A stretch of 64,000 nucleotides of DNA, from positions 62,001 through 126,000 of the forward strand of contig JAXEWB010000040.1 in the NCBI GenBank assembly GCA_034114085.1, given 5' to 3'. The notes below the pieces were generated by a model that was not told where the DNA came from, did no database searches, and saw only the letters and a program-made list of their open reading frames with translations. Below, in pieces: positions 26,096 to 34,725 of this stretch. This stretch comes from Spiro-02 sp034114085 (lineage in GTDB: Bacteria > Spirochaetota > Spirochaetia > Sphaerochaetales > Sphaerochaetaceae). The number at the start of each line of letters is the position of its first letter. The stretch's first letter is position 1. Position numbers and translations under genes: made by a program.

Positions 26096-27271
26096 CTATT
26101 TCTCCTCATTCCCGGATGACTCCGGAATCCGTGGCTGCAACGATTTCACCGCATTGTCCATAGGGAACTGCATGACGGGCTCTGTCAGCAGAAACGAGCC
26201 GTCCTTGATCCATCCGACCAGAATGTCGGCGATATTCCGGGCTACGCTCAGACTGGACAACGAGGCGGTTTTTACCTTCTTGCCGTTCAGTTCAATCCTG
26301 CCGCTCTGCAATTCAGCGTAGTTGACCTTCCTGACGGCGGGATGCCCATCCACCCCGTAGTCCTGAACAAACGTCTCAATTTCATTGTTGGCGATGGCCA
26401 GGCGACGAGCCATGTCCTCGTCCAATACGGGAATGGGGATTCCCAAGCCGACGAACATCGACACCCCGTATTTCTCATAGTAAGCGGCCCTAATGAACTC
26501 CGTGGACATCGCCTTCGCGTCGCCGATCACCGCGAGCGTAGCTCCGCCGCCAAGCGGGATACCATGACCGTTCCGTTCCTTGGCGGTATTGAACTGGGTT
26601 CCGTTCCAGGCCACATAGCCCTGCGTCCCGCCGAGGAATATCCTCGTCCCCAGACCAATTGTCCTCAGATACGGATCGTTCAATAGCGGACTCAGCTCGC
26701 CGCTGGTCGAATACGTCACATTGCCGCAAGACGGAAGCAGACAGCCCATGTATGTGTATTTGATTTTGTTCGTAGAGTTTGTCGCGGCGCCATAGTTCTG
26801 ATAGGCGTTCCTCGGATTGAACAAGTAGAATTCATTGACGGCGTCCTTATCGATATAGGTGTCAATCTCTTTCGTGGGGTAGCAATCGGTACCCTTGCCC
26901 CTCGCGTGGAGACGCAGTTCCTTGCCAGCGATCAAGTCCTCAATGACATGCGCCCCACCGTACTGGCAGTTGTATTTGGACTCGGCGGTCGCGCCGATAT
27001 AGCTGTCAACGGCGGCCAGGCCTTCATAAACAGGAACGTCATTGATAGTAATTTCTTCCATTCTGATGCCGGGACTCCAATGGCCGAAATTGATGATGGC
27101 GCCGGACGAGCACATAGGGCCGAAGGTCGCCGTGGTCACTACATCGACCTCTCGTGCAAGCTGGGCGGGTTCTTTCGTTTTCGCCATTGCGGTGAATTCT
27201 TCCGCGGTCACGACCACGACGGAACCAGCCTTGATTTTTTCGTTGATTTGGGCAATTGTCTTCGCCATCTC
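26096..27271 (-). CDS. hcyA: Homocysteine biosynthesis protein, DUF39 family
   Basis: 391 aa from the ATG at 27271, preceded by AAGGAGAGGGAG. DUF39 signatures include VVTTATFGPMCSSGAIINFG, the AESKYNCQYGGAHVIEDL segment, YMGCLLPSCGNVTYS and IFLGGTQGYVAWNGTQF, with several conserved cysteines suited to persulfide chemistry. In methanogens and other anaerobes this family is needed to convert aspartate semialdehyde to homocysteine without O-acylhomoserine. Many homologues carry a C-terminal CBS pair; this one has none and its partner ferredoxin is a separate downstream gene. It is first in the operon hcyA-hcyB-UPF0280-metH-metF, which runs from sulfide to methionine. Confidence 0.92.
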   Translation of the reverse strand, partial: EMAKTIAQINEKIKAGSVVVVTAEEFTAMAKTKEPAQLAREVDVVTTATFGPMCSSGAIINFGHWSPGIRMEEITINDVPVYEGLAAVDSYIGATAESKYNCQYGGAHVIEDLIAGKELRLHARGKGTDCYPTKEIDTYIDKDAVNEFYLFNPRNAYQNYGAATNSTNKIKYTYMGCLLPSCGNVTYSTSGELSPLLNDPYLRTIGLGTRIFLGGTQGYVAWNGTQFNTAKERNGHGIPLGGGATLAVIGDAKAMSTEFIRAAYYEKYGVSMFVGLGIPIPVLDEDMARRLAIANNEIETFVQDYGVDGHPAVRKVNYAELQSGRIELNGKKVKTASLSSLSVARNIADILVGWIKDGSFLLTEPVMQFPMDNAVKSLQPRIPESSGNEEK

Positions 27272-27606
27272 CCTCTCCTTCTCGGATAAAAGGTTTGTAA
27301 CTACGTCATCGCTCAGAGGTCGTGCGGTAGCACTGCCCTCATCGCGCTTCCTTGTCCCAAAGCCTTTTCTCCTTCGAACATATATTCTCGTACATATATC
27401 CCTGTATCTTAACAAGCACTATCACAAGGCCGTACTTCGCTTCGCTCTCATCGTACAGAAAGTACTCCATGTATTCGTGCTTTCTTTCGATGTGCACTGT
27501 CCTTGCTCGTTGTCCTTGTCTATCCCATGATTCCCTTCGAATGCTTTCTCAAACAATGCAAACACTTCCCAGCCCGTAGAACCACGGACATCATCCGCCT
27601 CATAAG
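27272..27606. other. Leader/intergenic region upstream of the homocysteine-methionine operon
   Basis: 335 nt read on the minus strand before hcyA. I looked for SAM-I, SAM-II and cobalamin riboswitch signatures and recognised none. GTAC-AGAAA-GTAC near 27453-27465 and two ACATATAT direct repeats near 27379 and 27392 are the only small structures. A 43-codon ORF (27339-27470, minus) lacks a ribosome site. Confidence 0.45.
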
Positions 27607-27948
27607 TCAGAATTCCTCAACCTCGTCAGGAACATCCTCGAACGTCATTACCGGAATCAGGTGGTACGCAGGAACTTCGTACGGATGAGCCTCGCGCATC
27701 GCGCGGACGGCGTTCGCCGCATGTTCTTCGTCAACGACAAGCTCCAAACGCCACTCTTCGACATATTCCAACTTGCCCTGGCCACCTAGATACGGAACGC
27801 TCCCCTCCAAAGGAAGGAACTGGCCCTTTCCACAGGTCTCCCAACAGCAACACGAATAGGAACCCACGGCACCCGCGCCGGCGGCGAACAAAGCCTGTTT
27901 CACAGCCTCCTTGTGAGAAGCGGGAACATAACAGACCAGTACATACAT
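27607..27948 (-). CDS. YqfO/NIF3-type PII/CutA-like domain protein
   Basis: 113 aa from the ATG at 27948, which follows AGGAGG at 9 nt; the longer frame to 28296 lies antisense to pth and is spurious. The sequence follows the small domain inserted in YqfO/NIF3 proteins: MYVLVCYVPASHKEAVKQAL, GAGAVGSYSCCCWETCGKGQF, PLEGSVPYLGGQGKLEYVEEW, AHPYEVPAYHL. As a stand-alone protein it has the CutA/PII-like trimeric fold, and metal or nucleotide sensing is proposed for relatives. Three consecutive cysteines (CCC) in the metal-site loop are notable. It is divergent from pth. Confidence 0.85.
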   Translation of the reverse strand: MYVLVCYVPASHKEAVKQALFAAGAGAVGSYSCCCWETCGKGQFLPLEGSVPYLGGQGKLEYVEEWRLELVVDEEHAANAVRAMREAHPYEVPAYHLIPVMTFEDVPDEVEEF

Positions 27949-28114
27949 AGGGCTACGCCTCCTTATGATGCATCGTATCAGAAATATCGCACCTTCGCCC
28001 ACAGATTCGCGATATATACGAACCCCGGCTCCCGGATTTTCCGACTTCCCCCCGATCGTGCGTTCATCGCCGCCAAGACATCGAATCAATACGAAAAGGC
28101 TCACAGGAACACCA

Positions 28115-28143
28115 TTGCCGCCCGATACGAATCTCCGTATACT
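28115..28143 (+). promoter_or_regulatory. Predicted pth promoter, nearly leaderless
   Basis: TTGCCG (28115-28120), 17-nt spacer, TATACT (28138-28143), then 10 nt to the ATG at 28154. The leader would be about 3-5 nt. No ribosome site is visible. Confidence 0.6.
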
Positions 28144-28153
28144 GATTGGCGTT

Positions 28154-28708
28154 ATGGTAAAACTTCTCGTATTTCTCGGCAACCCCGGCAGGCAATATGA
28201 ACGTACAAGACATAACGCAGGCTGGTTGGTTTGTGATAATATGCATATCGATGCCCCTTGGCAACAGAAATTCCATGGAATCTGGTCAAAAACCATAGGC
28301 GGCGCAGGACAAATCCGGCTCTTGAAACCCCAGACCTATATGAACGAAAGCGGACTGTCAGTCGCGGAGGCCGCTCACTTCTTTGGAATCGGCGCAGAAG
28401 GAATCCTAGTCGTACATGACGACCTGGAGCTTCCATTCGGTACTATCAGGATGCAAAATGGCGGTGGACTACAGGGACATAACGGGCTGAGGTCCATCAG
28501 ACAGCATCTCGGTACCGACCAGTTCTTCAGACTACGCATAGGCATCGGCCGACCGGCCAGAGGGGACATTTCATCGTTCGTCCTTTCCAAATTCTCTCCT
28601 GACGAAGAAATACAGCTTCCGCTGGTGCTCGACAAATCAGTAAAGCTCATTCAGACTTGCACAGGAAATGGACTCCCATCGCTTCCGCATACAGAAACCC
28701 TACCATGA
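28154..28708 (+). CDS. pth: Peptidyl-tRNA hydrolase
   Basis: Recycles peptidyl-tRNA released during translation. 184 aa from the ATG at 28154 (MVKLLVFLGNPGRQYERTRH). Family motifs are the LGNPG..Y..TRHN start with the catalytic histidine in RHNAGW, LLKPQTYMNESG, the catalytic aspartate in VVHDDLELPFGTIRMQNGGG, and the LQGHNGLRSI region. The C-terminus is somewhat short and Pro/Thr rich. In-frame codons upstream to 27965 overlap the promoter and do not look like Pth. The gene starts with a near-consensus promoter just before the ATG. Confidence 0.95.
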   Translation: MVKLLVFLGNPGRQYERTRHNAGWLVCDNMHIDAPWQQKFHGIWSKTIGGAGQIRLLKPQTYMNESGLSVAEAAHFFGIGAEGILVVHDDLELPFGTIRMQNGGGLQGHNGLRSIRQHLGTDQFFRLRIGIGRPARGDISSFVLSKFSPDEEIQLPLVLDKSVKLIQTCTGNGLPSLPHTETLP

Positions 28709-28749
28709 CAGCACCCGCTAGCCTGTTTTTTGCTGAACAGATTCCTTAC

Positions 28750-28773
28750 TGTACATTTTTAAACAAATGTACA
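28750..28773. repeat. Inverted repeat in the pth-GH13 interval
   Basis: TGTACATTT and AAATGTACA around TTAAAC, followed by AAAAA on the plus strand. It may be an operator for the GH13 gene or a structure in the pth 3' end; the lack of a plus-strand T run argues against a terminator. Confidence 0.5.
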
Positions 28774-28833
28774 AAAAACACGAAGGATTTTCTGTTTCTC
28801 CATTCTTTTTGATATTCCATCCCCCCTCTTGCG

Positions 28834-28842
28834 TGGTATACT
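28834..28842 (+). promoter_or_regulatory. Extended -10 promoter of the GH13 gene
   Basis: TGGTATACT is an extended -10 about 95 nt upstream of the ATG at 28937. Unlike its neighbours this gene has a real leader and an AGGAGGA ribosome site. Confidence 0.45.
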
Positions 28843-28936
28843 TTGACAAAGCTGCGTCCTTGCGACAACCATCATCAGCGGACCTCCCCCTCGTGTCGGG
28901 GACACAGTGCCTACAAACCCCATCCAGGAGGAATTC

Positions 28937-31900
28937 ATGGGTGCCAGAGACTTGCGCATTTCCATCAGGACAAGAACAGATATGGATTATTTTTCTCCGA
29001 TTTTCCCTTCGGGCGGAGATTTCCGTGCCATGCACGACCAAGCGAACGAGATAGCCCAACGGTACAACTCGGCCGTTCGCAAACATAACGGGAAAGCATT
29101 CATATCCAGCGGCAAACTGCATGCGACGGGAGTCCTGCATCTTTTATACCAGACCGTCATCACTCGGTATCTTCTTGACAGCGACCATGACTTCTTCTCC
29201 CGGCTCAACCCGCTCGTGTCAAAAAACCATGCTTGCCAGGAAGTTCTTTCTTTTTATGCGAAGGAATTTCCCTCCCCCCTGCTAATGGAGCAGGACCCGA
29301 CGCTTCCCTATTTCATGGAGGAAACCATCAGGGGCTTCTTCGTTCATCAGATCATGCTCGCCAACCCAGCGCTACTCAAGGCTTCAAAGCCCTTTATGGC
29401 ACCTGAAGGGCTTGCTTTTCCGCCTGCCGCACAAGCATTGTCGGCACTGATGGGCGGATACACGAAGAACGCCCCCTTGGTAGGGAAAAGTGACGAAGAC
29501 CTCTTCTCCTTCCTGACGAGACCGGCGAAGCTGCATCCTGATTCTTTGATCGACCAAATCAAATATATCCTCGACGCTTGGTCAGGCCTTCTGCCCGACG
29601 ACATGAAAACGCTTCTGCTGAGAGCCATCGATGTAGTTACGGAAGAGGACAAGCCCAGGTTCATTGGCGGGGGCCCCGGACCTACCCACGTCCCGGACTA
29701 TGCGTCCCAATTCGGAAACGGAGAATACGAAGCGTTTACCGCCGACCGTAACTGGATGCCCAATGTGGTTATGATAGCGAAAAGCACGCTGGTATGGCTG
29801 GATCAGTTGAGCAAGTTGTACGGTTATCCGATCAACACGCTAGACCAAATCCCCGACCGTGAACTGGATTTGCTTCATGAACGAGGGATTACCGCACTCT
29901 GGCTGATCGGGCTATGGGAACGCAGCACTGCGTCGAAAACAATCAAGAACCTCTGCGGAAACCCGGAAGCCGAGGCGTCGGCCTATTCGCTCAAAGGCTA
30001 TGAAATCGCCTCGACCATTGGAGGATGGAACGCCTTGGAAAATCTCCGACGGCGTTGCGCCGACCGGCAAATCAGGCTTGCCAGCGACATGGTGCCGAAC
30101 CATACCGGCATAGACGGCGACTGGGTGATGGATCATCCTGAATATTTTATCCAGCAGGATTATCCCCCGTTCCCCTCGTACACTTACAATGGTCCAGACC
30201 TCTCCTTGAACCCCGATGTCGAAATCAAGCTGGAAGACCACTACTATAATCGAACTGACGCGGCTGTAACCTTCCAGAGAATAGACAGGAGATCGGGAAA
30301 GACAACGTACATCTTCCATGGCAATGATGGAACTTCGATGCCATGGAACGACACCGCACAGCTTGATTTTCTTAACCCAATGACAAGAGAGGCTGTCATC
30401 CAGCAAATCATGCATGTCGCAAGGAATTTCCCCATCATCCGGTTCGACGCGGCGATGACCCTTGCAAAAAAACATATCCAGCGGCTATGGTATCCCCGCC
30501 CCGGCTCTGGCGGAGATATCGCCGGACGCGCCATGTACAGCATGAGCGACGAGGAGTTCAACCACCGGATCCCCGCCGAATTCTGGAGGGAGGTCGTGGA
30601 CCGCATCGGCGCGGAGCTTCCCGACACACTGTTGCTCGCGGAAGCGTTCTGGATGATGGAAGGTTACTTCGTCAGGACTCTCGGCATGCACCGCGTATAC
30701 AACAGCGCTTTCATGAACATGCTGAAAAACCAAGAAAACAAGAAATATCGAGACACAATCAAGAATACGATTTCCTTCGATCCCGAAATTCTCAAGCGGT
30801 TCGTGAATTTCATGAACAATCCCGATGAGGAGACCGCGATCGCCCAGTTCGGAGACGGGGACAAATATTTTGGAGTCTGCACTCTCCTCGCCACCATGCC
30901 AGGACTGCCGATGTTCGGTCATGGGCAACTGGAAGGCTACCGCGAAAAATACGGCATGGAATACCGCCGCGCCTACTGGGATGAAAAGCCCAATGACTTC
31001 CTCATGGGGGAACATTCCCGAAGGATATTCCCCCTGCTGAGGAAACGGTATCTGTTCTCAGGAGTCGAGCATTTCGAGCTATTCGACATGTATCGCGACG
31101 GACAAGTCCAGGAATCAGCATTCGCCTACGTGAATGGAGACGATCAAGAATCTGCGTTGGTTCTCTACAACAACCAGTATGAGGCTGTGGAAGGCAATAT
31201 CAATACGTCCGTTCCAAAGCTGTATCGACAGCCGGACGGCGGTAGAGAGACGCGATGCTCTTCGTTGGCGGAAAGCCTTAATCTGACTCTCGGAGGTAGA
31301 AGATTCCTAATCTATGAGGAGTTCCCTTCCGGCCTGACATACCTCGTTCCGACCATGAGAATCTTCGACGAGGGCATGTGGTTCCATCTCGACGGATACC
31401 AGAGCAAAGTCCTGCTGAACATTCGAGAAGTGGAAGATATCGACGGCTGCTACAGCCGGCTCTACGGAATGCTTGGGGGCCGGGGCGTCGAAAATCTTGA
31501 ACAGGAAATTCTCGCTCTTCGCCTGCAACCAGTGTTCAAGGCTATGGACAATTTCCACAGCGACCAAATGTTCAAGCTGATCAAAACGATGCTCAGTGGC
31601 AAATCAATGAGCCAGAATAAAAAAAAGCTCCTGCTGTTGGTAGGAGAGGCATACACCCATCTTGGCGCGGTCGTAGAGACAATGCATCCGGCAGCGGCCG
31701 AATGTCTTCCACGACTTCCCCAAGAAATCCGGCCGAGCCAGATGCTTCAGGAGGTCCAGCGGTTCGCCCAACTTTTCAAAGCCGGCAAAAATCGTAGCGA
31801 TTTCTTCTTCAACGGAGGGGAAATCATGGATGAATTGCCGGTCATCGTATCCGCGGCCATGTTCCTCAAACCGTTCATCAAGGAAACAGATTCTATTTCG

Positions 31901-32305
31901 GACGCCTTGACGGCGGCGGATAAATTGTTGCTACCTCGATTCTACCGACAAGAGCTTACGCTCCAAGGATTTCAAGGGGATGCCGCGAGAAAAGCATGTC
32001 ATGGCGCAGGCTTGTTCGCATCGGCGGCAGCGGCGGTAGGCAATACGATTCTGACGGGAGATGTCAAGGAAGCGTTTGAAGCGTTGCTGGCGGACAGGGC
32101 GTTCAGGGACTATATCGGGTGCAACGAATACCAAAATGTCACCTGGTATACGAAAGAATCGTTACAAGATGCCATATTCCTAGTTTCGCTTTCCACCATG
32201 CTCTTTTGCGAGGGAGCGGATATTGGAAGTATCGATCGGTTCTCGTCGGAGATGCTCGCCAGGGATTCCAAGTCGGAATATAAGATCAGCGGCTTATTTG
32301 ACTAA
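28937..32305 (+). CDS. Very large GH13 (alpha-amylase family) protein
   Basis: 1122 aa from the ATG at 28937 (AGGAGGAATTC before it). An all-helical N-terminal region of about 260 residues precedes the barrel. GH13 regions are visible: I, SDMVPNHTG; II, IIRFDAAMTLA with the nucleophile aspartate; III, LLLAEAFW with the acid/base glutamate; and IV, FMNNPDEE, where the usual histidine of NHD is proline although the aspartate remains. PGLPMFGHGQLEG follows. From about residue 800 a second helical region of about 300 residues shows no known domain. There is no signal peptide, so it is cytoplasmic. It is probably an alpha-glucan-active enzyme for glycogen or maltodextrin; hydrolase versus transferase cannot be told. 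Confidence 0.85.
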   Translation: MGARDLRISIRTRTDMDYFSPIFPSGGDFRAMHDQANEIAQRYNSAVRKHNGKAFISSGKLHATGVLHLLYQTVITRYLLDSDHDFFSRLNPLVSKNHACQEVLSFYAKEFPSPLLMEQDPTLPYFMEETIRGFFVHQIMLANPALLKASKPFMAPEGLAFPPAAQALSALMGGYTKNAPLVGKSDEDLFSFLTRPAKLHPDSLIDQIKYILDAWSGLLPDDMKTLLLRAIDVVTEEDKPRFIGGGPGPTHVPDYASQFGNGEYEAFTADRNWMPNVVMIAKSTLVWLDQLSKLYGYPINTLDQIPDRELDLLHERGITALWLIGLWERSTASKTIKNLCGNPEAEASAYSLKGYEIASTIGGWNALENLRRRCADRQIRLASDMVPNHTGIDGDWVMDHPEYFIQQDYPPFPSYTYNGPDLSLNPDVEIKLEDHYYNRTDAAVTFQRIDRRSGKTTYIFHGNDGTSMPWNDTAQLDFLNPMTREAVIQQIMHVARNFPIIRFDAAMTLAKKHIQRLWYPRPGSGGDIAGRAMYSMSDEEFNHRIPAEFWREVVDRIGAELPDTLLLAEAFWMMEGYFVRTLGMHRVYNSAFMNMLKNQENKKYRDTIKNTISFDPEILKRFVNFMNNPDEETAIAQFGDGDKYFGVCTLLATMPGLPMFGHGQLEGYREKYGMEYRRAYWDEKPNDFLMGEHSRRIFPLLRKRYLFSGVEHFELFDMYRDGQVQESAFAYVNGDDQESALVLYNNQYEAVEGNINTSVPKLYRQPDGGRETRCSSLAESLNLTLGGRRFLIYEEFPSGLTYLVPTMRIFDEGMWFHLDGYQSKVLLNIREVEDIDGCYSRLYGMLGGRGVENLEQEILALRLQPVFKAMDNFHSDQMFKLIKTMLSGKSMSQNKKKLLLLVGEAYTHLGAVVETMHPAAAECLPRLPQEIRPSQMLQEVQRFAQLFKAGKNRSDFFFNGGEIMDELPVIVSAAMFLKPFIKETDSISDALTAADKLLLPRFYRQELTLQGFQGDAARKACHGAGLFASAAAAVGNTILTGDVKEAFEALLADRAFRDYIGCNEYQNVTWYTKESLQDAIFLVSLSTMLFCEGADIGSIDRFSSEMLARDSKSEYKISGLFD

Positions 32306-32354
32306 CGGCGTGAATCTGGCTCAAATGCATATTATTTGTTCGTGATACATAAAA

Positions 32355-32388
32355 AAGAGGGGATTGCAGGTTTTTGCGATTCCCTCTT
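32355..32388 (+). terminator. Probable terminator after the GH13 gene
   Basis: AAGAGGGGATTGC pairs with GCGATTCCCTCTT (13 bp with two G-U pairs) around a short T-rich loop, 50 nt after the stop. The tail TCATCCCTTT is only moderately T-rich. Confidence 0.6.
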
Positions 32389-32417
32389 CATCCCTTTCAT
32401 TGACTTGCGTCTAGCAT

Positions 32418-32426
32418 TGGTATACT
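32418..32426 (+). promoter_or_regulatory. Extended -10 promoter of the DAACS symporter gene, leaderless type
   Basis: TGGTATACT with only 9 nt between its end and the ATG at 32436. TTGACT at 32400-32405 is a possible -35, but the spacer is short (15 nt). No Shine-Dalgarno is present. Confidence 0.55.
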
Positions 32427-32435
32427 CTTGATGAT

Positions 32436-33683
32436 ATGAAGACTTGGATAACCTACCTGGCCGCGGCCGCCATGGGATTGGCTGCGACGTTGTTGTTCGG
32501 AGAAACCGCAGCTTTTCAGCAACTGATGTATGTCATTTCGTCTTTGCTGGTTCAGTTCGGCGGTCTGATTCTCTTCCCGCTAGTATTCATTGGCTTTACC
32601 GCGGGGACAGCTTCATTGAGGAAAGATGCGAAAGGCGGGCTTCTCGCTGGAACGACCATCTTGTGGAGTCTCTGCACGACGTTCCTTCTTGCGGTCATCG
32701 GTGCCGTCATATTCCGATTGCTCCCCTCCGCGTTCCCCGCTACCAGTTCAGCCGGTGCGGACGCTTCTTTCGTCAATAGCATCGGTACTGGAAGCATTTC
32801 AAAGGTTTTCTCAGGAATTTTCCAGCAGAATCCGTTCTATACGCTTGCGATCAGCGACGGTTTTCTCCTGCCGGTGATTTTTCTTGCTTGGATTCTTGGC
32901 TATGCGATCAAACCGAACGTCGAAGTGATTCGTCCGGCATACGTGGTCATGAATTCTTTCAGTGAAGTGATGTTCCGTCTAGCTTATATCTTTACGTGCA
33001 TCGGATACATATTTATCGCATTTTTCTCCGCTTCATGGTTTTCCATGCTGTGGCAGGACGGTACGGTATTTGTGGCAATTCCGTTCATGACCACATTCCT
33101 CGTCTCCGTAGCGGTCGTAATCCTGTTAATCATCCCTCTTGTCTATTGTTGCTTCACCAAATTCAAAAGGAACCCTTATCGGGATATCTACCGGCTGCTG
33201 TCGCCGGCTTTGGCTGGTCTATTCAGCGGAAACATCTTCTTTGCAGGACCAAGCCTGATAGCCAGTACCCGCCACAACCTTGGAGCCCAGAAACGGGTCG
33301 CGGGAACTGCGATTCCTCTCTATACGATTATCGGAAGAGGCGGTAGCGCACTGGTTGCGACGGTTTCCGTTTGTGCTTTGCTGTATGCGGCGATGGGCGG
33401 CGTTCCTTCTTGGAGCGTGATCCTCGCGGTCGCAGCCATGTGCGCGGTGGTCTCCTATGGTTCTTCGTTGCATCTCGGTTACGAAGTAGTGTTCATCGCG
33501 GTCGTCTCAGTTCGACTGCTCCATATCAATCTCTATGGCGCAGAAATGACGTTGCTTGGCCTATTGCCGTTGCTTAACGGCGCCGGTATATTGATTGATA
33601 CGCTCATCGGAGGACTGGGAGCCAGCGCAACTTGCGATATCATGGGAACGGCCGCTCCCGCACCCTACAAGGATATCCTGTAG
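32436..33683 (+). CDS. Dicarboxylate/amino acid:cation symporter (DAACS family)
   Basis: 415 aa, inner membrane, about eight hydrophobic helices plus two re-entrant loops. Family features are the early helix LLVQFGGLILFPLVFIGFTA with the P.VF.....T pattern, a serine/glycine-rich loop with RGGSALVATVSVCALL, and GAGILIDTLIGGLGASATCD near the C-terminus, analogous to the N..G......D......RT.. substrate region of GltP/GltPh. Members import glutamate, aspartate, C4-dicarboxylates or serine with Na+ or H+. The usual NMDGT motif is not obvious, so the substrate is open. The next gene follows after 5 nt. Confidence 0.85.
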   Translation: MKTWITYLAAAAMGLAATLLFGETAAFQQLMYVISSLLVQFGGLILFPLVFIGFTAGTASLRKDAKGGLLAGTTILWSLCTTFLLAVIGAVIFRLLPSAFPATSSAGADASFVNSIGTGSISKVFSGIFQQNPFYTLAISDGFLLPVIFLAWILGYAIKPNVEVIRPAYVVMNSFSEVMFRLAYIFTCIGYIFIAFFSASWFSMLWQDGTVFVAIPFMTTFLVSVAVVILLIIPLVYCCFTKFKRNPYRDIYRLLSPALAGLFSGNIFFAGPSLIASTRHNLGAQKRVAGTAIPLYTIIGRGGSALVATVSVCALLYAAMGGVPSWSVILAVAAMCAVVSYGSSLHLGYEVVFIAVVSVRLLHINLYGAEMTLLGLLPLLNGAGILIDTLIGGLGASATCDIMGTAAPAPYKDIL

Positions 33684-33688
33684 AACCA

Positions 33689-34483
33689 ATGAACAAGTCG
33701 CTCCGGTATATATTGTTGGCTGTTCAAGCAACTTTGGCGCTCATTTTCATCGGGTTCATGCTCCATGGAGTCATAGTCCTGGCTGGTCCCGTAGGTCCTT
33801 CTACGTTACCGAACGGAGAAGGACCCGTCGTAGTCGTATTGAAATATTTTCTACCAGCGACGCTTCATATCATCGTATCGATGGTAGCCGCCGTTCTACT
33901 CTGTCTGTTTTACAGAGCGAATACCGGAGCAGAAGCACAGTTGCTTCCTACATTGTTTCTGGTGATTACCCTATCCAACATCAAGGTCATGCCACTGTAT
34001 ACGTCGATTACCCATATTATGCTGTTGTCTCCATATAGCCTATCTCTTATCTATCATTTCGCCACGCTGTTCACAGCATATTTGCTTGTGGGGTCAGGGT
34101 TGTTCCAACAAGGAATCAGTAGCTCAAAGCTAACCCAGTATATCGTCCTGGGGGCGGTACTTTCAATTTTCCTGACCGTCCTGACGCCGGTATCCCTGAG
34201 TACAGTGCAATTCCTGACGGAAATCAGCTTTACAGACGGCATGTTCGCCAATATCATCTATATTCTTGAGCTGCTGGCAATCGCCAACTTCACCATTGTA
34301 GCGATACGGGAAAAAAACAGACACAATACAGGGCGTTGCATAGCTTTCATTCTGTTAATCATAGGCAATAGCTTGCTTAGTAATTTCCAGCAAATCGCAA
34401 TGAACGCCTTGGGGCTTGTCTTTTATACCGCAGGCGTGGTCATGCTGATCCTGGTGACCCGGACATACCATATCTGGGCATAG
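33689..34483 (+). CDS. Hypothetical polytopic membrane protein
   Basis: 264 aa from the ATG at 33689; the longer frame to 33632 overlaps the symporter gene. About seven or eight hydrophobic segments are visible, for example YILLAVQATLALIFIGFML, ATLHIIVSMVAAVLLCLFY, YIVLGAVLSIFLTVLTPVSL and IAFILLIIGNSLLSNFQQIA. No transporter, kinase or protease motif is recognised. With only 5 nt between the genes it is likely co-transcribed with the symporter. It has no good ribosome site of its own, so translational coupling is plausible. A partner or unrelated function cannot be decided. Confidence 0.75.
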   Translation: MNKSLRYILLAVQATLALIFIGFMLHGVIVLAGPVGPSTLPNGEGPVVVVLKYFLPATLHIIVSMVAAVLLCLFYRANTGAEAQLLPTLFLVITLSNIKVMPLYTSITHIMLLSPYSLSLIYHFATLFTAYLLVGSGLFQQGISSSKLTQYIVLGAVLSIFLTVLTPVSLSTVQFLTEISFTDGMFANIIYILELLAIANFTIVAIREKNRHNTGRCIAFILLIIGNSLLSNFQQIAMNALGLVFYTAGVVMLILVTRTYHIWA

Positions 34484-34658
34484 ATTAACAACGTACCTCC
34501 CAACGACCACCGAGGAGGGAGACCGGAACGAACCAACGCACCTTCATCTTTCAGAGGCTCCGGCACATACGGCGTGGATTGCTTGGACACACCAACCGCT
34601 CGACTGCCTCATGAAGACTCGATTCCATGGCAATCACCGAGCAAACACCAATCGAGCC

Positions 34659-34690
34659 TAAAAAACCGGACCGCAAAAAGCAGGTCCGGT
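34659..34690 (-). terminator. Terminator of the mglBAC operon
   Basis: Minus strand ACCGGACC...GGTCCGGT hairpin with a 10-nt loop, followed by TTTTTTAGG. It lies 36 nt after the mglC stop. Confidence 0.88.
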
Positions 34691-34725
34691 CAATGAAATC
34701 GTGAGAAACGTTTCCTATCAGGACA

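Noticed and set aside
27339..27470. 43-codon ORF in the hcyA leader (minus strand)
   Set aside because: Its composition is Glu/Lys/Tyr-rich and coding-like, but it lacks a ribosome site and any recognisable family; too short to support.
27272..27606. SAM or cobalamin riboswitch upstream of the methionine operon
   Set aside because: Expected from context, but none of the conserved core motifs could be found by reading; a covariance-model scan would be decisive.
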